In this document: in pieces, positions 60,905 through 64,000 of the stretch
How positions within the stretch are numbered: position 1 is the first letter of the stretch
Layout: each line of letters begins with the position of its first letter
NCBI GenBank assembly: GCA_963590855.1
Contig: CAVAQT010000004.1
Location: forward strand, 43,650 to 107,649
Direction: 5' to 3'
Length of the DNA stretch: 64,000 bases
DNA from: Ruminococcus_C sp963590855
GTDB taxonomy: Bacteria > Bacillota > Clostridia > Oscillospirales > Ruminococcaceae
Program-made: the position numbers and the translations under genes
The notes under the pieces: model-generated
Told to the model about the DNA's origin: nothing
Seen by the model: the letters and a program-made list of their open reading frames with translations, nothing else
The model's database searches: none

Positions 60905-60910
60905 TATGCC

Positions 60911-60939
60911 TTGACAAGCTGAATTTTGTTCGCTATAAT
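60911..60939 (+). promoter_or_regulatory. Promoter of the LacI gene
   Basis: TTGACA (60911-60916), 17-bp spacer, TATAAT (60934-60939): perfect consensus. Confidence 0.92.
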
Positions 60940-60986
60940 AAAATATAGAATACAGATAGACATTATCGGATATGAGGTGAGGGGAA

Positions 60987-62060
60987 ATGTCGATTACCAA
61001 AATCGCAGCAATGACTGGGGCATCGGTTTCTACTGTAGCACGAGTTCTGCGGGATCCGGAACACAAATGCCATTCCATGGAGCTAAAAGAGCGTATTCTG
61101 CAAACTGCACGGGAAATCGGTTATGTACCAAACGAAGCAGCAAAGGCATTAAAAAGCGGCAATGCGCCCAAAAAGATCTTTCACATTAACATTTTGCTGA
61201 CTCGTGTCAACTCTGATGATACTGACCCATTCTACAGCGAAATGCTCCGGTTAGTGGAGATCGAGGTGCGCAAAAGCGGCGGACTGATCGAAAATATCTG
61301 GCGGCACGCAGTTTTTTCCAGCGAAAAAAAAGCCGACTTTTCAGAAATTGAAAAGTCGGCGGCTCAAATGTTTCGTGACACCAAACAGAAGCATGATGGG
61401 CTGATCCTCATTGGAAAATGCTCTCAAAAAGGGTTGAAATCGCTGAAACGCTACGAAAAAAATCTCATCTCGATTAACCGCAACTCCACCACCTATGAAG
61501 TGGATGAGGTGCTGTGTGACGGCAGAAAGATTGCACTGACAGCGGTAAATTACCTGATCTCCTGCGGACATCAGAAAATCGGCTATGTGGGAGACTGCCA
61601 CAATGAAACACGCTATATCGGGTATCAGGAAGCATTGGTGCACCATAGCATTGCACCGGACATCGACGATGTTTATGACACCACACCAAACGAGAAAAAC
61701 GGCTATCAGGCCATGGCATATTTTTCCCAACAGGAAGCACCGCCCAGTGCGTTTTACTGCGCCAATGACATTTTGGCGATCGGCATGCTGAAATATCTGG
61801 CGCAGAGCAAAAACTGGTACTATCATCCGTCCGTCATTTCCAGCGACAACATTGTGGAATCTCAATACACTGCGCCTATGCTGACGACAATTTCTCTGCC
61901 GAAGGCGGAAATGGCACATCTGGCAATCCGGATTCTGACTGACCGCATGAACGGAGGACATAAGGCAGTGGTAAAAACGGAATTGCAGTGCACCCTGGTC
62001 ATTCGCCAGAGCGTTCATCAGTATATTTCAACAGAAAATGAACCGGAATATTATATTTAA
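60987..62060 (+). CDS. LacI-family transcriptional regulator
   Basis: 357 residues. N-terminal helix-turn-helix with hinge (MSITKIAAMTGASVSTVARVLRDPEH, GYVPNEAAKALKSG) and a periplasmic-binding-like ligand domain (ISCGHQKIGYVGD, FYCANDILAIGMLKYL). Divergent from the alkylsulfatase operon with three operators between, so it probably regulates that operon and itself. LacI control of sulfur-ester uptake is uncommon. GAGGTGAGGGG before ATG. A weak hairpin CTGTAAAATG / CATTTTACAG follows at 62068-62100. Confidence 0.93.
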   Translation: MSITKIAAMTGASVSTVARVLRDPEHKCHSMELKERILQTAREIGYVPNEAAKALKSGNAPKKIFHINILLTRVNSDDTDPFYSEMLRLVEIEVRKSGGLIENIWRHAVFSSEKKADFSEIEKSAAQMFRDTKQKHDGLILIGKCSQKGLKSLKRYEKNLISINRNSTTYEVDEVLCDGRKIALTAVNYLISCGHQKIGYVGDCHNETRYIGYQEALVHHSIAPDIDDVYDTTPNEKNGYQAMAYFSQQEAPPSAFYCANDILAIGMLKYLAQSKNWYYHPSVISSDNIVESQYTAPMLTTISLPKAEMAHLAIRILTDRMNGGHKAVVKTELQCTLVIRQSVHQYISTENEPEYYI

Positions 62061-62136
62061 GCGCGTGCTGTAAAATGGCTTGTCAATTTTCATTTTACAG
62101 TTATATCTGCTGTTTTCCTAGGGATTTCAGGGCATC

Positions 62137-63741
62137 TCACTTTACCATCTGTCGCAGCAGTGTCAGATCAAAACCATTTACAACACCATCTCCATTCAGA
62201 TCGGCAACAGAGAGAATAGCGGGATCGGGAATCTTGCATGCTTCTCCCAATATGTACTGGTTTAACTGCCACACATCGGTTTTATTTACTTTCCCATCAT
62301 CGTTCAGATCTCCCGGTACTCTTTTTCCAACGCGAAGAGCTCTTCCACGGCTAGCATAAGAAGAAGACAATTCTCCTTCCAAATTATAAGTCCTAAGTGC
62401 TATCTTATAGTACCCTTCCGGCAGTATTCCAGACCACGCCAGTTCTTCTCCTGTTTCTTTTTCCACGATAATACTGTCTTCATCGCTGAAAGGAACACCA
62501 CTTTGATTGGTTTTTTGAATTGTCAACTGATATCGTATTACACAACTTGTGGAATCCCAGCGGATTTCGGTTGGAGTATTCTCATCACCTGCGGAAATTA
62601 CCCACAGGTAAGGAACATTATGGTGGATACAGCGAACATCCCATGTCAATTCTTCAGTTGTTTCATAACTGTCATGATAAGCAGTAACACGAGCCAGGTA
62701 ATTTCCTCTCTCCAGTTTTAGCGTATACGAACGCACATTTCCAAGATCTTCTTCTGCCAAAGTCCCTCCGGTATCCACATTTTGAATAAGAATGCGATAC
62801 CCCAGCGCACCAACAGAATTGGTCCAACTAATTGTTATAGGACGATAGTCACTTCTACTACTAGCAGAAATAGTAAAATCATAGGGATTATTATGCTCTT
62901 CTACTGTAAAATCTTGTTTTTCTGTGGAAACAAGATTGTTTCCATTTTTCGCAGACAGCTGCGCTGTGTAATCTCCTGCCGGGAGAATTTTTTGGAAAGC
63001 AAGGCTCTGCATTTCCTGATCTACGACTGGCCGGTCTGTATCACGATTCCAGATCACCAGTCGATAGCTGTAGGCGTTGGCAGATTCCGTCCATCGGATG
63101 TTTGTACTGATATAAGTCGAACCTGGTTCAATTGTCATTTCTGGCAGTTCCGGCACAAACAAATTGGGGAGATCGGCGTACAGCGGGCATCCATACCCAA
63201 TTACCACAGGACTATCCAACTGTTGCTCGCAAGCCAGCACTTGGTTTGAGACATTGCCTTCAATAGTTTGAAAGCTTTTTTCGCCTACGGCAGTCACAAG
63301 GCCCACATGTGTCAGTGCATTTTCATCCCCTGTTGCGCTGTAGAAAACAATGTCGCCAGAACGAGGGGTATAAGTTCCGCCATGCGCAATGCTTTTCTGG
63401 TAGCGTTTTTGACTTACAAAAAAAGCACGTTCTCCTCCTACGGTAGACTCTTTTGAGATGACCTCTGTAGAAATTCCTGCCTGATCTGCACACCACGACA
63501 AAAAAGTCTGACACCAGGCATAGGGATAATCGCCACCTTTCCCCTCAAACCATTGGTTGTATTTTGCACCTGTTTCTGGCGCAGTATACCCCAATTGTGA
63601 CCTTGCTGCTGCAATTATATCTACTGATTCTGCACCCGTTCTGACAAAGGTGTCGTCCACTGCACCAACTGGCAATGTCAATTGCAGCAACAGAACAATC
63701 GACAGGATTGCTGCAAGTACTCGGATAAAACGTAATTTCAT
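62137..63741 (-). CDS. Secreted CHAP-domain amidase/peptidase with Ig/Fn3-like repeats and dockerin
   Basis: 534 residues: signal peptide (1-27), CHAP domain (~40-190) with catalytic Cys in YAWCQTFLSWCA and His in LTHVGLVTA; three ~85-residue beta-sandwich repeats (~205-465, recurring SYRLVIWN / GYRILIQN / RYQLTIQK pattern); C-terminal dockerin (~475-534) with DLNDDGKVNKTDVWQLN and DLNGDGVVNGFDLTLL. CHAP enzymes cut peptidoglycan peptides or amides; the dockerin suggests attachment to a cohesin scaffold. Confidence 0.9.
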   Translation of the reverse strand: MKLRFIRVLAAILSIVLLLQLTLPVGAVDDTFVRTGAESVDIIAAARSQLGYTAPETGAKYNQWFEGKGGDYPYAWCQTFLSWCADQAGISTEVISKESTVGGERAFFVSQKRYQKSIAHGGTYTPRSGDIVFYSATGDENALTHVGLVTAVGEKSFQTIEGNVSNQVLACEQQLDSPVVIGYGCPLYADLPNLFVPELPEMTIEPGSTYISTNIRWTESANAYSYRLVIWNRDTDRPVVDQEMQSLAFQKILPAGDYTAQLSAKNGNNLVSTEKQDFTVEEHNNPYDFTISASSRSDYRPITISWTNSVGALGYRILIQNVDTGGTLAEEDLGNVRSYTLKLERGNYLARVTAYHDSYETTEELTWDVRCIHHNVPYLWVISAGDENTPTEIRWDSTSCVIRYQLTIQKTNQSGVPFSDEDSIIVEKETGEELAWSGILPEGYYKIALRTYNLEGELSSSYASRGRALRVGKRVPGDLNDDGKVNKTDVWQLNQYILGEACKIPDPAILSVADLNGDGVVNGFDLTLLRQMVK

Positions 63742-63808
63742 AACTTTCTCCTAACACTGTGTAAGATATTGTCTTGAATAGATGAAGATGGTTGTATATA
63801 TTGTATTT

Positions 63809-63837
63809 AGTATACAGCTTTTTCTTCGGAATGTCAA
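63809..63837 (-). promoter_or_regulatory. Promoter of the CHAP-dockerin gene
   Basis: TTGACA (63837-63832), 17-bp spacer, TATACT (63814-63809). Confidence 0.88.
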
Positions 63838-63896
63838 TTGTTTCGGCAAAATTCAGTCTGAAAACATTCAACAGTTATATTAAGTTCATAATATCA

Positions 63897-63925
63897 TTGA
63901 CAAAAAGCACAGAAATGAGTATAAT
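63897..63925 (+). promoter_or_regulatory. Promoter of the gene starting at 63961
   Basis: TTGACA (63897-63902), 17-bp spacer, TATAAT (63920-63925): perfect consensus. Confidence 0.92.
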
Positions 63926-63960
63926 AAAATTATAAAAATCGGATTTAGGAGGAAGTTAAA

Positions 63961-64000
63961 ATGAAAAAAACAATTGCTTTCTGTATGTGTTTTTTAATTG
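63961..64000 (+). CDS. Start of an exported protein (3' truncated by window)
   Basis: ATG preceded by GGAGGAAGTTAAA; first 13 residues MKKTIAFCMCFLI look like a signal peptide (basic start then hydrophobic). Identity cannot be given. Confidence 0.7.
   Translation, partial: MKKTIAFCMCFLI

Noticed and set aside
1..64000. CRISPR array, tRNA/rRNA genes, prophage or integrase
   Set aside because: No regularly spaced repeats, RNA gene signatures or phage/integrase proteins were seen on reading both strands; short RNA genes could still be missed by eye.

Overview
The window looks like chromosome of a gut Ruminococcus-type Firmicute (Oscillospiraceae/Ruminococcaceae). The evidence is protein content: a secreted GH5 endoglucanase and a CHAP amidase that both end in cellulosome-type dockerins, a GH43 beta-xylosidase with a GPH symporter, a bile-salt-hydrolase-family enzyme and an oleate hydratase. 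Genes have strong AGGAGG ribosome sites and clean sigma-A promoters (TTGACA-17-TATAAT). No rRNA, tRNA, CRISPR array, prophage or insertion sequence was recognised. The genus call is inference.

Layout. 1-4.1 kb: 3' end of aspS, then a MoxR/DUF58/DUF4129-like operon on the minus strand. 4.2-9.9 kb: a purine-salvage operon (xpt, xanthine permease, a membrane diguanylate cyclase, hpt, AzgA-type permease). 10.1-11.0 kb: a lone LysR regulator. 11.1-23.4 kb: a long minus-strand locus encoding reductive pyrimidine (or hydantoin) catabolism: ABC importer, dihydropyrimidinase, PreA-type dehydrogenase, PucR regulator, class III aminotransferase, N-carbamoyl-beta-alanine hydrolase and iron alcohol dehydrogenase. 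Together these could take uracil to 3-hydroxypropionate. 23.6-29 kb: EamA transporter, two-component system, P-type ATPase. 29.2-36.4 kb: dockerin GH5, XRE regulator, aldo/keto reductase with a RibD-like reductase, MetE-like protein. 36.6-40.3 kb: BSH-family enzyme, TetR, oleate hydratase. 40.4-46 kb: UDP-glucose dehydrogenase, then AraC, GPH symporter and GH43 for xylo-oligosaccharides. 46-50.4 kb: a deformylase homologue, sbcC and a broken sbcD. 50.7-53.0 kb: a macrodomain-linked sirtuin (SirTM) operon. 53.1-54.5 kb: a degenerate MBL-fold protein divergent from an HxlR regulator. 54.6-62.1 kb: an alkylsulfatase/DUF1254/sulfonate-type ABC operon divergent from a LacI regulator. 62.1-64 kb: CHAP-dockerin protein and the start of a further exported protein.

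Most notable points. (1) The solute-binding protein of the pyrimidine importer is circularly permuted relative to the NMT1/THI5 fold. (2) The PreA-like dehydrogenase carries a PreT-type N-terminal iron-sulfur domain but no FAD/NAD(P)H reductase domain, and no PreT is present. (3) A terminator hairpin sits in the leader of that operon. (4) A family of short palindromic repeats recurs at four places. (5) The SirTM/zinc-macrodomain pair is joined to a flavin-ferredoxin protein and lacks the usual lipoyl-carrier genes. (6) sbcD has two independent disabling lesions beside an intact sbcC. (7) An alkylsulfatase operon appears to be controlled by a LacI protein through three matching operators. All names rest on motif recognition by eye; no database search was run.
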